From Paraburkholderia aromaticivorans (lineage in GTDB: Bacteria > Pseudomonadota > Gammaproteobacteria > Burkholderiales > Burkholderiaceae): a DNA stretch of 64,000 bases. Location of the stretch: contig NZ_CP051516.1 of the NCBI RefSeq assembly GCF_012689525.1, positions 4,340,001 through 4,404,000 of the forward strand. The letters are read 5' to 3'. This document shows positions 16,420 to 26,103 of the stretch, piece by piece; positions within the stretch are counted from its first letter, which is position 1; every line of letters starts with the position of its first letter. The notes below the pieces were generated by a model that worked only from the letters and a program-made list of their open reading frames with translations, was not told where the DNA came from and searched no databases. The translations under genes and the position numbers were made by a program.

Positions 16420-17404
16420 AGGCGTAACGAAGAGCGCGCTCCTGCTGATGTCGATCGGCGAGGAAGAAGCCGCGCAGGTGTTCAAGTTCCTCGGGCCGCG
16501 CGAAGTCCAGAAGATCGGCGTCGCGATGGCCGCACTGAAGAGCGTGACCCGCGAGCAGGTCGACGAAGTCCTGCAGGAGTTCGTACGCGAGGCCGAGCAG
16601 CACACCGGCATGTCGCTGGATTCGAACGAGTACATCCGTTCGGTGCTGACCAAGGCGCTCGGCGACGACAAGGCCGGCGCGATCATCGACCGGATTCTGC
16701 AGGGCAGCGATACCAGCGGTATCGAAGGCCTCAAGTGGATGGATTCCGCGGCGGTCGCCGAGCTCATCAAGAACGAGCATCCGCAGATTATCGCGACCAT
16801 CCTCGTTCACCTGGACCGCGATCAGGCGTCGGAAATCGTCGCCTGCTTCACGGAGCGGCTGCGCAACGACGTGCTGCTGCGGATCGCGACGCTCGACGGC
16901 ATCCAGCCGGCCGCGCTGCGCGAACTCGACGACGTGCTGACCGGCCTCCTGTCCGGTAGCGACAATCTCAAGCGCAGCCCGATGGGCGGCATCCGCACGG
17001 CAGCGGAAATTCTCAACTTCATGTCGAGCAATCATGAAGAAGGCGTCATCGAGAACGTTCGCCAGTACGACGCGGAACTTGCGCAGAAGATCATTGATCA
17101 GATGTTTGTGTTCGAGAACCTGCTCGATCTGGAAGACCGCGCGATCCAGCTGCTGCTGAAGGAAGTCGAGTCCGAGGCGTTGATCATTTCGCTGAAGGGC
17201 GCGCCGCCCGCGCTGCGCCAGAAGTTCCTGTCGAACATGTCGCAGCGTGCGGCCGAACTGCTCGCCGAAGACCTCGACGCGCGCGGTCCGGTGCGCGTCT
17301 CCGAAGTCGAGACGCAGCAACGCCGCATCCTGCAGATCGTGCGCAACCTGGCCGAAGGCGGCCAGATCGTTCTAGGCGGCAAGGCCGAAGATGCATATGT
17401 CTGA
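16409..17404 (+). CDS. fliG: Flagellar motor switch protein FliG
   Basis: FliG is the C-ring protein that contacts FliF and, through its charged C-terminal helix, MotA. The 331-residue protein has KSALLLMSIGEEEAAQVF at the start, the EHPQIIATILVHLD stretch with its ARM-like helices, and the torque helix region LEDRAIQLLLKEVESE followed by LSNMSQRAAELLAEDLDARGPV. These carry the alternating acidic and basic residues needed for torque. It overlaps fliF at its start and fliH at its end. The length is standard. Confidence 0.98.
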   Translation: MSAEGVTKSALLLMSIGEEEAAQVFKFLGPREVQKIGVAMAALKSVTREQVDEVLQEFVREAEQHTGMSLDSNEYIRSVLTKALGDDKAGAIIDRILQGSDTSGIEGLKWMDSAAVAELIKNEHPQIIATILVHLDRDQASEIVACFTERLRNDVLLRIATLDGIQPAALRELDDVLTGLLSGSDNLKRSPMGGIRTAAEILNFMSSNHEEGVIENVRQYDAELAQKIIDQMFVFENLLDLEDRAIQLLLKEVESEALIISLKGAPPALRQKFLSNMSQRAAELLAEDLDARGPVRVSEVETQQRRILQIVRNLAEGGQIVLGGKAEDAYV

Positions 17405-18074
17405 TCAGAACTCCGCAGCGAAGGAACGCCTCTCGGCCTACCAGCGCTGGGAGATGGCCTCGTTCGATCCAGTGCCGCCGGCGCCGCCCGAACCCGAAGT
17501 CGACGACGGCGCGTTCGAGGCCGAACTCGAACGTCTGCGCGACGCCGCTCATGCACAGGGCATCGCGTCCGGCCACGTGGCCGGTCAGGCGCTCGGCTAT
17601 CAAGCCGGTTACGACCAGGGCCACGCGCAGGGTTTCGAGCAAGGCCAGAGCGAAGCGCGTGAAGAAGCCGCGCGGCTCGCCGCATTGGCCGAAACCTTCA
17701 AGGCCGCGCTCGACGGCGCTCAGGGCGCGATTTCCGAGACGCTGGTCGCACTGGCGCTCGACATCGCGCAACAGGTGGTGCGCCAGCACGTGCAGCACGA
17801 CCCGACCGCGCTGATCGCCGCCGCGCGTGAGGTGCTGGCCGCCGAGCCCACGCTGGTCGGCGCACCGGCCTTGATCGTGAGTCCCGCCGATCTGCCGGTC
17901 GTCGAAGCCTATCTGATGGAAGAACTGCAAACGCGCGGCTGGACCGTGCGTACCGATCCGGCAGTGGAACGCGGCGGTTGCCGCGCGCAAGCCAACACCG
18001 GCGAAGTGGATGCCGGCATCGACACGCGCTGGGAGCGCGTGGCTGCCGCACTCGGCAAGGTGAGCACATGGTGA
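17391..18074 (+). CDS. fliH: Flagellar export ATPase regulator FliH
   Basis: FliH is the peripheral stalk of the export ATPase; it binds FliI and anchors it to FliN. The 227-residue protein has the [10 protein letters not shown] start common in Burkholderiales, then a run of GxxxG-type repeats ([25 protein letters not shown], spaced glycines) and a C-terminal FliI-binding domain ([24 protein letters not shown]). Two ATGs, at 17391 and 17397, both overlap the end of fliG, and either could be used. The C-terminus overlaps fliI by seven bases. Confidence 0.95.
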   Translation: MHMSDQNSAAKERLSAYQRWEMASFDPVPPAPPEPEVDDGAFEAELERLRDAAHAQGIASGHVAGQALGYQAGYDQGHAQGFEQGQSEAREEAARLAALAETFKAALDGAQGAISETLVALALDIAQQVVRQHVQHDPTALIAAAREVLAAEPTLVGAPALIVSPADLPVVEAYLMEELQTRGWTVRTDPAVERGGCRAQANTGEVDAGIDTRWERVAAALGKVSTW

Positions 18075-19717
18075 AGCCGACGCTCGAAGAGATCCGCGCC
18101 AGCGACCTGACGCCGCTCGAACGCGAACTGGCGCTGGCGTCGTTCGGCGCCGAGGCGTTCGCGGAAGAACCGGCTGCGGTGACACCCGCCGCGGCTGCGG
18201 TCGCGGCCATCGAAGCCGCCTTGCGCGATCCGGCGCATGCCCATCCGGCGACGGGCGCCGCCGCGAGCCGCGATGCCGCTGCCGCAAGCCCTGCTTCCGC
18301 CGCGATCGCCCACGCCCCGTACGATCCCGCGCTCGACAGCAATCCGCACATGCAAGCGTGGCGCGGCCGCCTCGACGCACTGCGCGCGCGCAACGCGATC
18401 GCCAAGCCGATGCGCGCCTGCGGACGTCTCACGCGCGCGGCCGGTCTGGTGCTCGAAGCAGTGGGTCTGCGTCTCTCCGTGGGCGCCGAAGTGATGATCG
18501 AACTGCCGCAAGGCAGTTCACTGCCGATGGCCGAAGCCGAAGTGGTCGGCTTCTCCGGCGACAAGCTGTTTCTGATGCCGACCACCGAAGTGATCGGCTT
18601 GCTGCCCGGCGCACGTGTCTTTCCGCTCGAAAGCGCGCCGATCGCCGATCCGATGGCGGGCGCCAAACGTCTGCCGGTCGGTTGGGAATTGCTCGGCCGC
18701 GTGCTGGATGCCTCCGGCCGTCCGCTCGACGGACTCGGCCCGCTCGGCGCGCATGCCGACGCCCCACTGTCCTCGCCGGTCATCAATCCGCTGAACCGCG
18801 AACCGATTCACAAGGTGCTCGACGTCGGCGTGCGCGCGATCAACGCGCTGTTGACCGTCGGCCGTGGCCAGCGCATGGGGCTGTTCGCCGGTTCGGGCGT
18901 CGGTAAATCAGTGCTGCTCGGCACGATGGCGCGCTACACCAGCGCCGAAGTGATCGTGATCGGCCTGATCGGCGAACGCGGCCGCGAAGTGAAGGAATTC
19001 ATCGAGCAGATTCTCGGCGAGGAAGGCCTGGCGCGCTCCGTGGTGATCGCCGCGCCCGCCGACGTCTCGCCGCTGCTGCGCATGCAGGCCGCATCGTATT
19101 CGACATCGCTTGCCGAGTATTTCCGCGACCAGGGCAAGCACGTGCTGCTGCTGATGGACTCGCTGACGCGCTACGCGATGGCGCAGCGCGAGATCGCCCT
19201 CGCCGTGGGCGAGCCGCCCGCCACCAAGGGCTATCCGCCTTCGGTGTTCGCCAAGCTGCCGGCGCTCGTCGAGCGGACCGGCAATGGCCCGGCGGGCGGC
19301 GGCTCGATCACCGCGTTCTATACGGTGCTGACTGAAGGCGACGACCAGCAGGACCCGATCGCCGACTCCGCGCGGGCGATTCTGGACGGCCACATCGTGC
19401 TGTCGCGCTCGCTGGCTGAGGCCGGTCACTATCCGGCCATCGACATCGAAGCGTCGATTAGCCGGGCAATGACCGCGCTGATCGACGAAAACCATCTGGA
19501 CAAGACGCGTATGTTCAAGCAGATGCTGTCGCGCTATCAGCGCAACCGCGATTTGATCAACGTCGGCGCGTATTCGAGCGGGCGCGACGCGCTGCTCGAC
19601 CGCGCCATCGCGCTGTATCCGCGGATGGAAGCATTTTTGCAGCAAGGTTTTCGCGAGTGCGCGAACTTTGAACCGAGTCTCGAAATGCTGGACGCGCTGT
19701 TTGCCCAAGGAGGCTGA
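18068..19717 (+). CDS. fliI: Flagellum-specific ATP synthase FliI
   Basis: FliI is the hexameric ATPase of the flagellar export apparatus, related to the F1 beta subunit. The 549-residue protein has Walker [16 protein letters not shown] near residue 278, the catalytic ERGREVKEF stretch, Walker [23 protein letters not shown], and [14 protein letters not shown]. The N-terminus is about 90 residues longer than in Salmonella FliI (456 residues) and is Ala-rich between 35 and 80. The ATG at 18068 sits in an ATGGTGA overlap with the fliH stop; the frame continues upstream into fliH but without support. Confidence 0.98.
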   Translation: MVKPTLEEIRASDLTPLERELALASFGAEAFAEEPAAVTPAAAAVAAIEAALRDPAHAHPATGAAASRDAAAASPASAAIAHAPYDPALDSNPHMQAWRGRLDALRARNAIAKPMRACGRLTRAAGLVLEAVGLRLSVGAEVMIELPQGSSLPMAEAEVVGFSGDKLFLMPTTEVIGLLPGARVFPLESAPIADPMAGAKRLPVGWELLGRVLDASGRPLDGLGPLGAHADAPLSSPVINPLNREPIHKVLDVGVRAINALLTVGRGQRMGLFAGSGVGKSVLLGTMARYTSAEVIVIGLIGERGREVKEFIEQILGEEGLARSVVIAAPADVSPLLRMQAASYSTSLAEYFRDQGKHVLLLMDSLTRYAMAQREIALAVGEPPATKGYPPSVFAKLPALVERTGNGPAGGGSITAFYTVLTEGDDQQDPIADSARAILDGHIVLSRSLAEAGHYPAIDIEASISRAMTALIDENHLDKTRMFKQMLSRYQRNRDLINVGAYSSGRDALLDRAIALYPRMEAFLQQGFRECANFEPSLEMLDALFAQGG

Positions 19718-19719
19718 CG

Positions 19720-20169
19720 ATGGCGAAACACTTTCCGATCAAGACCCTCATTGGCCTCGCCCAAGACGATGTGGACGCCGCCGCGCAACGTCTGGGCCGC
19801 GCGCAGCGCGAGCGCAACGACGTGCAGTCGCAGCTCGACGCCCTCGTCCAGTACCGCGACGAATATCACGCGCGCTTCACCGCGACCGCCCAGGCCGGCA
19901 TGCCCGCGGGCAACATGCGCAATTTCCAGGCATTCATCGACACGCTCGACGCCGCCATTGAACAGCAGCGCAACCTGCTGGTGACGGCCAACGCGCGCGT
20001 CGAGGCCGCCAAGCCCGACTGGCAGCGTCAGAAGCAGAAGCTCGGCTCGTACGAAGTGCTGCAGGCACGCGGCGAAGCAGCCGAAGCCAGGACCACGGCG
20101 CGGCGCGATCAGCGCGACGCCGACGAACACGCCGCCCGGATTCTGCGGATGCGCGCCGAAGGCGCGTGA
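19720..20169 (+). CDS. fliJ: Flagellar export protein FliJ
   Basis: FliJ is the central stalk of the FliI ring and links it to FlhA. The 149-residue protein is a single long coiled coil rich in Arg, Gln, Glu and Ala (LGRAQRERNDVQSQLDALVQYRDEY, RQKQKLGSYEVLQARGEA) and has the expected size. It starts two bases after the fliI stop, with its ribosome site AAGGAGG inside the fliI tail. It is followed by fliK in the usual order. Confidence 0.95.
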   Translation: MAKHFPIKTLIGLAQDDVDAAAQRLGRAQRERNDVQSQLDALVQYRDEYHARFTATAQAGMPAGNMRNFQAFIDTLDAAIEQQRNLLVTANARVEAAKPDWQRQKQKLGSYEVLQARGEAAEARTTARRDQRDADEHAARILRMRAEGA

Positions 20170-20239
20170 CGTGCATCAGGCGCATGAGCGCCGTCTCGAT
20201 TGACTGAACACCTCGTTTGACAGATTGACAGGATTCCCT

Positions 20240-21733
20240 ATGTCGCTTCTTTCACAGATCGGCTCGCTGCTCGGCTCCGCCAGCAGCACGTCGACCAGCG
20301 CGGCCATGGCCGCTGCGGCGAACGCCAAACCGTTCTCGCAAACCTTGCAGCAGAGCATCGACCAGCAGAACAGCGCGGCTGCGCAGAGCGCGAGCCAGCA
20401 GCAGGCTGCGGCTGCGGCGTCTTCCGGATCGTCGTCTTCGTCGAGCGTGCACGATGCGCCGCCGCCGGCCGATCCCGCGCCGAAGAGCGCGGACGACGCG
20501 AGCAGCAGCAAAGACACCAGCAAGCCGACCAGTTCGGCATCGTCCGCGGCTTCGTCGGGCAATACGCAACAGGCTTCGACGGACAAGACGAACGCCACGC
20601 CGGCGAAAACCGGCAACACGGTGAACCAGACCGACGCGGGCACTGCGGCGGCAGCCGCTGCCGCTCAAGCGCAGGCTCAAGCTCAAGCTCAAGCCGACGC
20701 GAACACCGCCAATACGCCGACAACCACTGACCCGGCCACGGCTTTGACCGACGCCGCGACCGCGCTGCCTGGCACGACCACGGACGCCACGACTGGCGGC
20801 ACGCCGGGAAAAAAGACCAGCGCCACCGATCCGAAGTCATTGCAAGACGCGTTGCAGGCAGCGCTGGCCGCGTTGGCGAACGGCCAGGGCGTGCCTGCGC
20901 AAGCGCTGGCGAGCGGCGCGGCCGCGAACGCCGCGATCTCGGCAAATGGCTTGGCCGGCACGAACGGAGGGCTGAACGGAACCGCGGACGGCAAGACCCT
21001 GGCGGCCGGGCTGTTCGGCGACGGCAATGGATCGACCGCATCGAAAACCGCCCTGACGACGGCGACGACGACCGTGGCCGACCCATCCGCGGCTGCAAAA
21101 GCGTCGGTTGACGCATTGATGGCAACGGCAGCCGGAGGCACGCAAGCCGACGATCTCGCGTCCTTCAAAAGCGCGACGGATGCGGCAACAGCGGCGCTAG
21201 CCGCCTCGCAAGCCGCCGCGAGCGCAGCGAGCACGACGGCGGCCGTCCAGACCACGGGCAACGCCGGCGCGGCGGAGGCGGCGAATACATTGTCACCGCA
21301 GGTCGGCACGACTGACTGGGAAGACGCGTTGAGTCAGAAGGTGGTGTTCTTATCGAATGCGCATTCACAGAGTGCCGAGTTGACCTTGAACCCGAAGGAT
21401 CTGGGGCCGCTACAGGTTGTCTTGCAGGTTGCCGATAACCATGCCCATGCGTTGTTCGTGTCGCAGCACCAGTCCGTGCGCGAAGCCGTCGAAGCCGCGT
21501 TGCCGAAGCTGCGCGAGGCGATGGAATCCAACGGCATTGGCTTGGGAAGCGCGAGCGTCAGCGACGGCTTTGCGCGCCAGAGCAGCCAGCAGCAGAACGC
21601 CGACTCCGGCCGTTCCGGCGGCCGCTCAAACGGCGCGAGCGGACCATTCGGCGGCAGCGGCACGGACGCGATCGACACGGCGGTCAACGTACCGGTACGC
21701 CGCACGGTCGGCTTGGTCGACACGTTCGCGTGA
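20240..21733 (+). CDS. fliK: Flagellar hook-length control protein FliK
   Basis: FliK is exported, measures the hook, and switches FlhB from rod/hook to filament export. The 497-residue protein is Ala/Ser/Thr/Gln-rich and low in complexity for about 370 residues, including an Ala-Gln dipeptide run near residue 145 (20661-20697). It ends in the conserved FliK C-terminal domain (ELTLNPKDLGPLQVVLQVADNHAHALF, AALPKLREAMESNGIGL). The ATG at 20240 has ACAGGATT upstream. It closes the fliF-to-fliK transcript; a hairpin (21733-21759) begins at its stop. A second FliK-like gene lies at 11540-12976. Confidence 0.96.
   Translation: MSLLSQIGSLLGSASSTSTSAAMAAAANAKPFSQTLQQSIDQQNSAAAQSASQQQAAAAASSGSSSSSSVHDAPPPADPAPKSADDASSSKDTSKPTSSASSAASSGNTQQASTDKTNATPAKTGNTVNQTDAGTAAAAAAAQAQAQAQAQADANTANTPTTTDPATALTDAATALPGTTTDATTGGTPGKKTSATDPKSLQDALQAALAALANGQGVPAQALASGAAANAAISANGLAGTNGGLNGTADGKTLAAGLFGDGNGSTASKTALTTATTTVADPSAAAKASVDALMATAAGGTQADDLASFKSATDAATAALAASQAAASAASTTAAVQTTGNAGAAEAANTLSPQVGTTDWEDALSQKVVFLSNAHSQSAELTLNPKDLGPLQVVLQVADNHAHALFVSQHQSVREAVEAALPKLREAMESNGIGLGSASVSDGFARQSSQQQNADSGRSGGRSNGASGPFGGSGTDAIDTAVNVPVRRTVGLVDTFA
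20661..20697 (+). repeat. Hexanucleotide repeat inside fliK
   Basis: About six copies of GCTCAA-type units encode alternating Ala-Gln. Units may be gained or lost by slippage without a frameshift, changing the length of the ruler region. Confidence 0.6.
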
Positions 21734-21759
21734 TGTCGGCGCCTTGGAGGCGCCGACAT
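21733..21759 (+). terminator. Hairpin after fliK, possible terminator (element copy 1)
   Basis: ATGTCGGCGCC and GGCGCCGACAT pair over 11 bp around the loop TTGGA, starting at the last base of the fliK stop. No T-run follows. It is nearly the inverted copy of the hairpin at 21812-21837. Confidence 0.5.
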
Positions 21760-21811
21760 TCGCCGCGCGCCACCGGGCAAAAGCCGCGTCTTGATTTGCA
21801 GTTGGTTTGTG

Positions 21812-21837
21812 ATCGGCGCCCTCCAAAGGGCGCCGAT
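21812..21837 (+). repeat. Inverted second copy of the GGCGCC hairpin
   Basis: ATCGGCGCCCT and AGGGCGCCGAT pair over 11 bp around CCAA. Its loop region CCTCCAA is the complement of TTGGAGG in the first hairpin, so the two are inverted copies about 50 bases apart, like a BIME. Confidence 0.6.
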
Positions 21838-22007
21838 TTGCGTCTAGCGACGAGTGAAATACCGCGACGGCGCGCGGAGCGCCGCCGGAAGAATGAGCGC
21901 CTTGTCACTCACGCGGAGTGCGCGAGGACACAGATTCCAGATGCACCACTACCGTGACTGCGCGAGGATTCCGCTTAAGAATTAGCGGTGTGAAGCGGCT
22001 TTCTTTG

Positions 22008-22058
22008 CCTACTTTCTTTGCCGCGGCAAAGAAAGTAGGTGCCGCCCCGCACAGGGGC
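22008..22058. repeat. REP-like palindromic element
   Basis: The arm CCTACTTTCTTTGCCG is followed at once by its perfect reverse complement (22008-22039). A second stem, GCCCC-GCACA-GGGGC, follows at 22044-22058. The sequence resembles a short palindromic repeat I recall from many intergenic sites in Paraburkholderia genomes. On either strand it can fold into a long hairpin. Confidence 0.7.
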
Positions 22059-22079
22059 AACGCTAATAGACCACCACCA

Positions 22080-22150
22080 AGGAAAGGCAAGGAAAGGCAA
22101 AAAGGCAAAAAGGCAAAAAGGCCAAAAGGCAAAAAGGCCAAAAAACCAAA
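22080..22150. repeat. Purine-rich GGCAAAAA tandem tract
   Basis: About six imperfect units of GGCAAAAA lie between the palindrome and fliL. The plus strand is almost all purine apart from the single C in each unit. Such tracts are prone to slippage. Confidence 0.7.
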
Positions 22151-22254
22151 AACAAGAGATAGCCCGCAATCCCCCTTCTTTTCGACCCATCGCGCCGCGA
22201 GCAAATCAACAACAATCACCATCACCAGCACTAAAGGCAAGCAAAGCAAACCAC

Positions 22255-22755
22255 ATGGCAACCACGACCGCACCTCAACAAGCCGCGCCGGCATCCCCCG
22301 GCCCGATGAAGCGCATCATCCTGATCGTGCTGATCGCGATCATTGCCGCGGGCGCAGCGGGAGCGGGCGTCTGGTTCTTCATGTCGAAGCGCGCCCCGAC
22401 CGCAACCTCGGCCGAAGCAGCGCCGCCGTCAGCCCCAGCGCCGCTGTTCTTCCCGCTCGAATCCATGACGGTGAACCTGCAGTCGGACGACGGCCAGCAG
22501 CATTTCCTGCGCATCGGCCTGACGCTAAAACTGACCGACGCAAAGACCCAGCAAGAACTGACAGACCACATGCCCGAAGTGCGCAGCCACATCCTGCTCG
22601 CCCTATCGAACAAACACCCTGACGAACTCGCGCCGCTCGAAGGCAAGCGCGCGCTCGCCACGGAACTGCGCACGCTGATCGAGCAGCCGACCGACAAGGG
22701 CGCCGCGCCGATCCATGTCCAGGACGTCCTGTTCACCGAATTCGTCGTGCAGTGA
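22255..22755 (+). CDS. fliL: Flagellar basal body-associated protein FliL
   Basis: FliL is a single-pass inner-membrane protein that forms a ring around the stator and supports torque. The 166-residue protein has a short cytoplasmic start, one membrane helix at about 18-38 (RIILIVLIAIIAAGAAGAGVWFF), and a periplasmic stomatin-like domain (FFPLESMTVNLQSDDGQQHFLRIGLTLKL, ending DVLFTEFVVQ). The ATG at 22255 is chosen because the Lys-rich upstream frame is encoded by the repeat tract. No good ribosome site precedes it, which is unusual for this operon. It heads fliL-M-N-O-P-Q-R. Confidence 0.95.
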   Translation: MATTTAPQQAAPASPGPMKRIILIVLIAIIAAGAAGAGVWFFMSKRAPTATSAEAAPPSAPAPLFFPLESMTVNLQSDDGQQHFLRIGLTLKLTDAKTQQELTDHMPEVRSHILLALSNKHPDELAPLEGKRALATELRTLIEQPTDKGAAPIHVQDVLFTEFVVQ

Positions 22756-22820
22756 CGTCGGTCGTGACGTTAATCAGCGCTGCCATCATCAACCGCCACG
22801 GGACGCACGAGGAATAAGGA

Positions 22821-23819
22821 ATGGGCCACGAAGAGTTCATGTCCCAGGAGGAGGTCGATGCCCTCCTCAAGGGCGTAACCGGCGAAACAGACTCGGAAGC
22901 CGAGCAAAGCGACCGTGTAGGCGTACGGCCCTACAACATCGCGACGCAGGAACGCATCGTCCGCGGCCGGATGCCCGGCCTCGAAATCATCAACGACCGC
23001 TTCGCGCGTCTGTTACGCGTCGGTATTTTCAACTTCATGCGGCGCTCGGCGGAAATCTCCGTCGGCCCGGTGAAGGTGCAGAAGTACAGCGAATTCACCC
23101 GCAACCTGCCGATCCCGACCAACCTGAACCTGGTCCACGTGAAGCCGTTGCGCGGCACCTCGCTGTTCGTGTTCGATCCGAACCTGGTGTTCTTCGTGGT
23201 CGACAACCTGTTCGGCGGCGACGGGCGTTTCCATACCCGCGTCGAAGGCCGCGATTTCACGCAGACCGAGCAGCGCATCATCAACAAGCTGCTGAACCTG
23301 GTGTTCGACAACTACACGGCGTCGTGGAAGAGCGTGCGTCCGCTGCAGTTCGAATACGTGCGCTCGGAAATGCACACGCAATTCGCCAACGTGGCGACGC
23401 CGAACGAAATCGTCATCGTCACGCAGTTCTCGATCGAGTTCGGCACGACGGGCGGCACGCTGCACATCTGCATGCCGTACTCGATGATCGAACCGATCCG
23501 CGACATTCTCTCGTCGCCGATCCAGGGCGAGGCGCTCGAAGTCGACCGCCGCTGGGTCCGCGTGCTGTCGCAGCAGGTGCAGGCAGCAGAAGTGGAACTG
23601 ACCGCCGACCTCGCGCAGGTGCCGGTCACGTTCGAACAGATCCTGAACATGCGCAAAGGCGATGTTCTGCCGATCAACATCCCCGAACACATCACCGCGA
23701 AAGTCGATGGCGTGCCGGTGATGGAATGCGGCTACGGAATTTTCAATGGTCAATACGCGTTGCGGGTCCAGAAGATGATCAGCGCAGCCGACACGATGAA
23801 GGAAGGTGGATATGAGTGA
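22821..23819 (+). CDS. fliM: Flagellar motor switch protein FliM
   Basis: FliM is the middle C-ring protein; its N-terminal peptide binds phosphorylated CheY. The 332-residue protein starts with the CheY-binding motif FMSQEEVDALLKGV. It has the CheC-like middle domain (GGDGRF, NLVFDNYTASWKSV) and the C-terminal SpoA domain (RKGDVLPINIPEHITAKVDGVPV). AGGAATAAGGA precedes the ATG. Its end overlaps fliN by eight bases. Standard length. Confidence 0.98.
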   Translation: MGHEEFMSQEEVDALLKGVTGETDSEAEQSDRVGVRPYNIATQERIVRGRMPGLEIINDRFARLLRVGIFNFMRRSAEISVGPVKVQKYSEFTRNLPIPTNLNLVHVKPLRGTSLFVFDPNLVFFVVDNLFGGDGRFHTRVEGRDFTQTEQRIINKLLNLVFDNYTASWKSVRPLQFEYVRSEMHTQFANVATPNEIVIVTQFSIEFGTTGGTLHICMPYSMIEPIRDILSSPIQGEALEVDRRWVRVLSQQVQAAEVELTADLAQVPVTFEQILNMRKGDVLPINIPEHITAKVDGVPVMECGYGIFNGQYALRVQKMISAADTMKEGGYE

Positions 23820-24276
23820 CCTGAACGCAAAGACTGAGGCCGAACTGGCCGCTGGCGCGCCGCAATTTGCCGCCGACGCAGCCGCTGCCGAAGACGACGC
23901 GGCCATGGCGGACTGGGCCAGCGCGCTGGCCGAGCAGAACGACAATTCGGAAGTCAGCGCGACGACGGCGGGCGTATTCCAGCCGCTGTCGAAAGTCGAG
24001 CCGACCACGACGCGCAACGACATCGACATGATTCTGGACATTCCTGTTCAGATGACCGTCGAGCTGGGCCGCACCAAGATCGCGATCCGCAACCTGCTGC
24101 AACTCGCGCAGGGTTCGGTGGTGGAACTGGACGGCATGGCCGGCGAACCGATGGACGTGCTGGTCAACGGCTGTCTGATCGCGCAGGGCGAAGTGGTGGT
24201 GGTGAACGACAAGTTCGGCATCCGTTTGACCGACATCATCACGCCGTCCGAACGTATCCGGAAGTTGAATCGATGA
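23812..24276 (+). CDS. fliN: Flagellar motor switch protein FliN
   Basis: FliN forms the base of the C-ring and docks FliH. The 154-residue protein has an acidic Ala-rich first half and a C-terminal SpoA domain ([60 protein letters not shown]), which is the family signature. The ATG at 23812 overlaps fliM; the GTG two codons earlier is less likely. The stop overlaps the fliO start as ATGA. Confidence 0.97.
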   Translation: MSDLNAKTEAELAAGAPQFAADAAAAEDDAAMADWASALAEQNDNSEVSATTAGVFQPLSKVEPTTTRNDIDMILDIPVQMTVELGRTKIAIRNLLQLAQGSVVELDGMAGEPMDVLVNGCLIAQGEVVVVNDKFGIRLTDIITPSERIRKLNR

Positions 24277-24887
24277 AACGCGTTGCCGGTCGCGCCGTGT
24301 TGCGCATTGTTCTGAATCGCGCTGCACGGGCGGCGAACGTCGTGGCGACGGCTTTATGGGCGTCGGCTTCGCTGGTCGCGCTGCTCGCACCGTCGGCCGC
24401 TCACGCGGCGGACATGAACGCGGTCAACAACGCCGCGAAGATCGCTTCGGGCGTCGGCGCGGGCTCCGCAGTTCCAGCGCTCGGCGTCGGCGCGGTGCTG
24501 CAAACCATCGTGGGCCTGTTGGTCGTGATCGGTCTGGTATTCGGTTGCGCATGGCTCGCTCGCCGCTTCGGCTTGCAGCCGGCGAACCGCGGCGGTCTCG
24601 TGAAGACGATCGGTGGCGCCTCGCTCGGCGGCAAGGAGCGGGTCGCGGTGGTCGAGATCGGCGATACGTGGCTCGTGCTGGGCACGGCACCCGGCAATGT
24701 CCGTCTGCTTCACACGATGCCGGCAGGTTCGGCCGCCGTCGATTCGCTCGGCGCTACGCTAGCCGGTCCCGCAAGCGCGCCTGCTGGCGGCACGGCACTG
24801 CCGGGCACTTTCGGCCAACGCTTTCGCGACGCTTTGAAAGGCGAAGTAGGCAAACGTTTCAACGGGCAAGGCGGCGGGGTTCGGTAA
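24273..24887 (+). CDS. fliO: Flagellar biosynthetic protein FliO
   Basis: FliO is a membrane scaffold that helps assemble the FliP ring of the export gate. The 204-residue protein has a hydrophobic N-terminal segment ([21 protein letters not shown]) that could be a signal or first membrane helix. A clear membrane helix lies at about 72-90 ([21 protein letters not shown]), followed by the cytoplasmic domain with [24 protein letters not shown]. It overlaps fliN (ATGA) and fliP (TAATG). Confidence 0.93.
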   Translation: MKRVAGRAVLRIVLNRAARAANVVATALWASASLVALLAPSAAHAADMNAVNNAAKIASGVGAGSAVPALGVGAVLQTIVGLLVVIGLVFGCAWLARRFGLQPANRGGLVKTIGGASLGGKERVAVVEIGDTWLVLGTAPGNVRLLHTMPAGSAAVDSLGATLAGPASAPAGGTALPGTFGQRFRDALKGEVGKRFNGQGGGVR

Positions 24888-25732
24888 TGCAGTTCAGTCT
24901 TTCTTCGGCGCGTAACGCGCAATCCGCTCGCCTGTCCGGCACCACTTCGAAAGTGATTTCCGTGCTTGCTCACGCTGTGCGCCGTGTCGCACCCGTCGTC
25001 CCGGTCGCGCTAGCGGCGCTGATGCTCGCGCTGCCGACCCTGTCGTTCGCGCAGGCCGCCGGCTTGCCGGCCTTCAACACGAGCCCCGGCCCGAACGGCG
25101 GCACGACCTACTCGTTGAGCGTGCAGACAATGCTGCTGCTCACGATGCTGTCGTTCCTGCCGGCGATGGTGCTGATGATGACCAGCTTCACGCGCATCAT
25201 CATCGTGCTCTCGCTGCTGCGCCAGGCGCTCGGCACGACCACGACGCCGCCTAACCAGGTGCTCGTCGGACTCGCGCTGTTCCTCACACTGTTCGTGATG
25301 TCGCCGGTGCTCGACAAGGCCTATACCGACGGCTACAAGCCTTTCTCCGACGGCACGATCCCGATGGAGACCGCCGTCAACCGCGGCCTCGCCCCGTTCA
25401 AGACATTCATGCTGCGCCAGACCCGCGAAAGCGATCTCGCGTTGTTCGCCCGCATCTCACACGCCGCGCCGATGCAAGGTCCGGAAGACGTGCCGCTGTC
25501 GCTGCTGGTGCCCTCGTTCGTGACGAGCGAACTGAAAACCGGCTTCCAGATCGGCTTCACGATTTTCATCCCGTTCCTCATCATCGACATGGTGGTGGCG
25601 AGCGTGCTGATGTCGATGGGTATGATGATGGTGTCGCCCGCGACCATTTCGCTGCCGTTCAAACTGATGCTGTTCGTACTGGTCGACGGCTGGCAGTTGC
25701 TGCTCGGCTCGCTGGCACAGAGCTTCGTTTAA
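24887..25732 (+). CDS. fliP: Flagellar biosynthetic protein FliP
   Basis: FliP forms the core of the export gate with FliQ and FliR. The 281-residue protein has a cleavable-type signal ([18 protein letters not shown]), then helices containing [33 protein letters not shown], and the C-terminal [24 protein letters not shown], which are strongly conserved. The ATG overlaps the fliO stop by one base (TAATG). The open frame extends far upstream through fliO but that part has no family character. Confidence 0.98.
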   Translation: MQFSLSSARNAQSARLSGTTSKVISVLAHAVRRVAPVVPVALAALMLALPTLSFAQAAGLPAFNTSPGPNGGTTYSLSVQTMLLLTMLSFLPAMVLMMTSFTRIIIVLSLLRQALGTTTTPPNQVLVGLALFLTLFVMSPVLDKAYTDGYKPFSDGTIPMETAVNRGLAPFKTFMLRQTRESDLALFARISHAAPMQGPEDVPLSLLVPSFVTSELKTGFQIGFTIFIPFLIIDMVVASVLMSMGMMMVSPATISLPFKLMLFVLVDGWQLLLGSLAQSFV

Positions 25733-25796
25733 CCGCGCTTGCTCCCAAGCGTTTATAACCGCATTTCGCGCCCTTCACGCTTCCGGTCACCTCGCC

Positions 25797-26066
25797 ATGA
25801 ATCAAGAATCCGTCATGACGCTCGCGCACCAGGCCATGTATGTCGGCCTGCTGCTCGCCGCGCCGTTGCTGCTGGTCGCGCTGGTGGTCGGTCTGGTGGT
25901 GAGCCTGTTCCAGGCCGCCACGCAGATCAACGAAAGCACGCTGTCGTTCATTCCGAAACTGCTCGCGATCGCCGTCACGATGGTGATCGCCGGTCCGTGG
26001 ATGCTCACGACCATGCTCGACTATTTGCGCCAGACGCTCACCAACATTCCGACGCTCGTCAACTGA
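25797..26066 (+). CDS. fliQ: Flagellar biosynthetic protein FliQ
   Basis: FliQ is an 89-residue export-gate subunit made of two hydrophobic helices (LLLAAPLLLVALVVGLVVSLFQAATQINESTLSFIPK, then AVTMVIAGPWMLTTMLDYLRQ). Length and motifs are standard. It follows fliP by 64 bases; no strong ribosome site is visible before the ATG. An in-frame second ATG seven codons in is a possible alternative start. Confidence 0.97.
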   Translation: MNQESVMTLAHQAMYVGLLLAAPLLLVALVVGLVVSLFQAATQINESTLSFIPKLLAIAVTMVIAGPWMLTTMLDYLRQTLTNIPTLVN

Positions 26067-26103
26067 GCAGCGTGCCGGTTTTCACCTTCCCTTCCGACCC
26101 ACG

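Larger units (their letters stand above)
21838..22254. other. Non-coding part of the fliK-fliL intergenic region
   Basis: No convincing gene is seen in these 417 bases. They hold a 32-base perfect palindrome (22008-22039), a small hairpin (22044-22058) and a purine-rich repeat tract (22080-22150). No clear promoter for fliL could be identified. Open frames running through the repeats into fliL look like low-complexity translation. Confidence 0.6.

Noticed and set aside
14773..16800. 675-codon minus-strand frame over fliF
   Set aside because: Antisense shadow of fliF/fliG with His/Arg-rich composition and no motifs.
22039..22254. Lys-rich N-terminal extension of FliL
   Set aside because: Encoded by the repeat tract; low complexity and not part of the FliL family.
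24356..24886. Upstream extension of the fliP frame
   Set aside because: Overlaps fliO out of frame; the family start with a signal peptide is at 24887.
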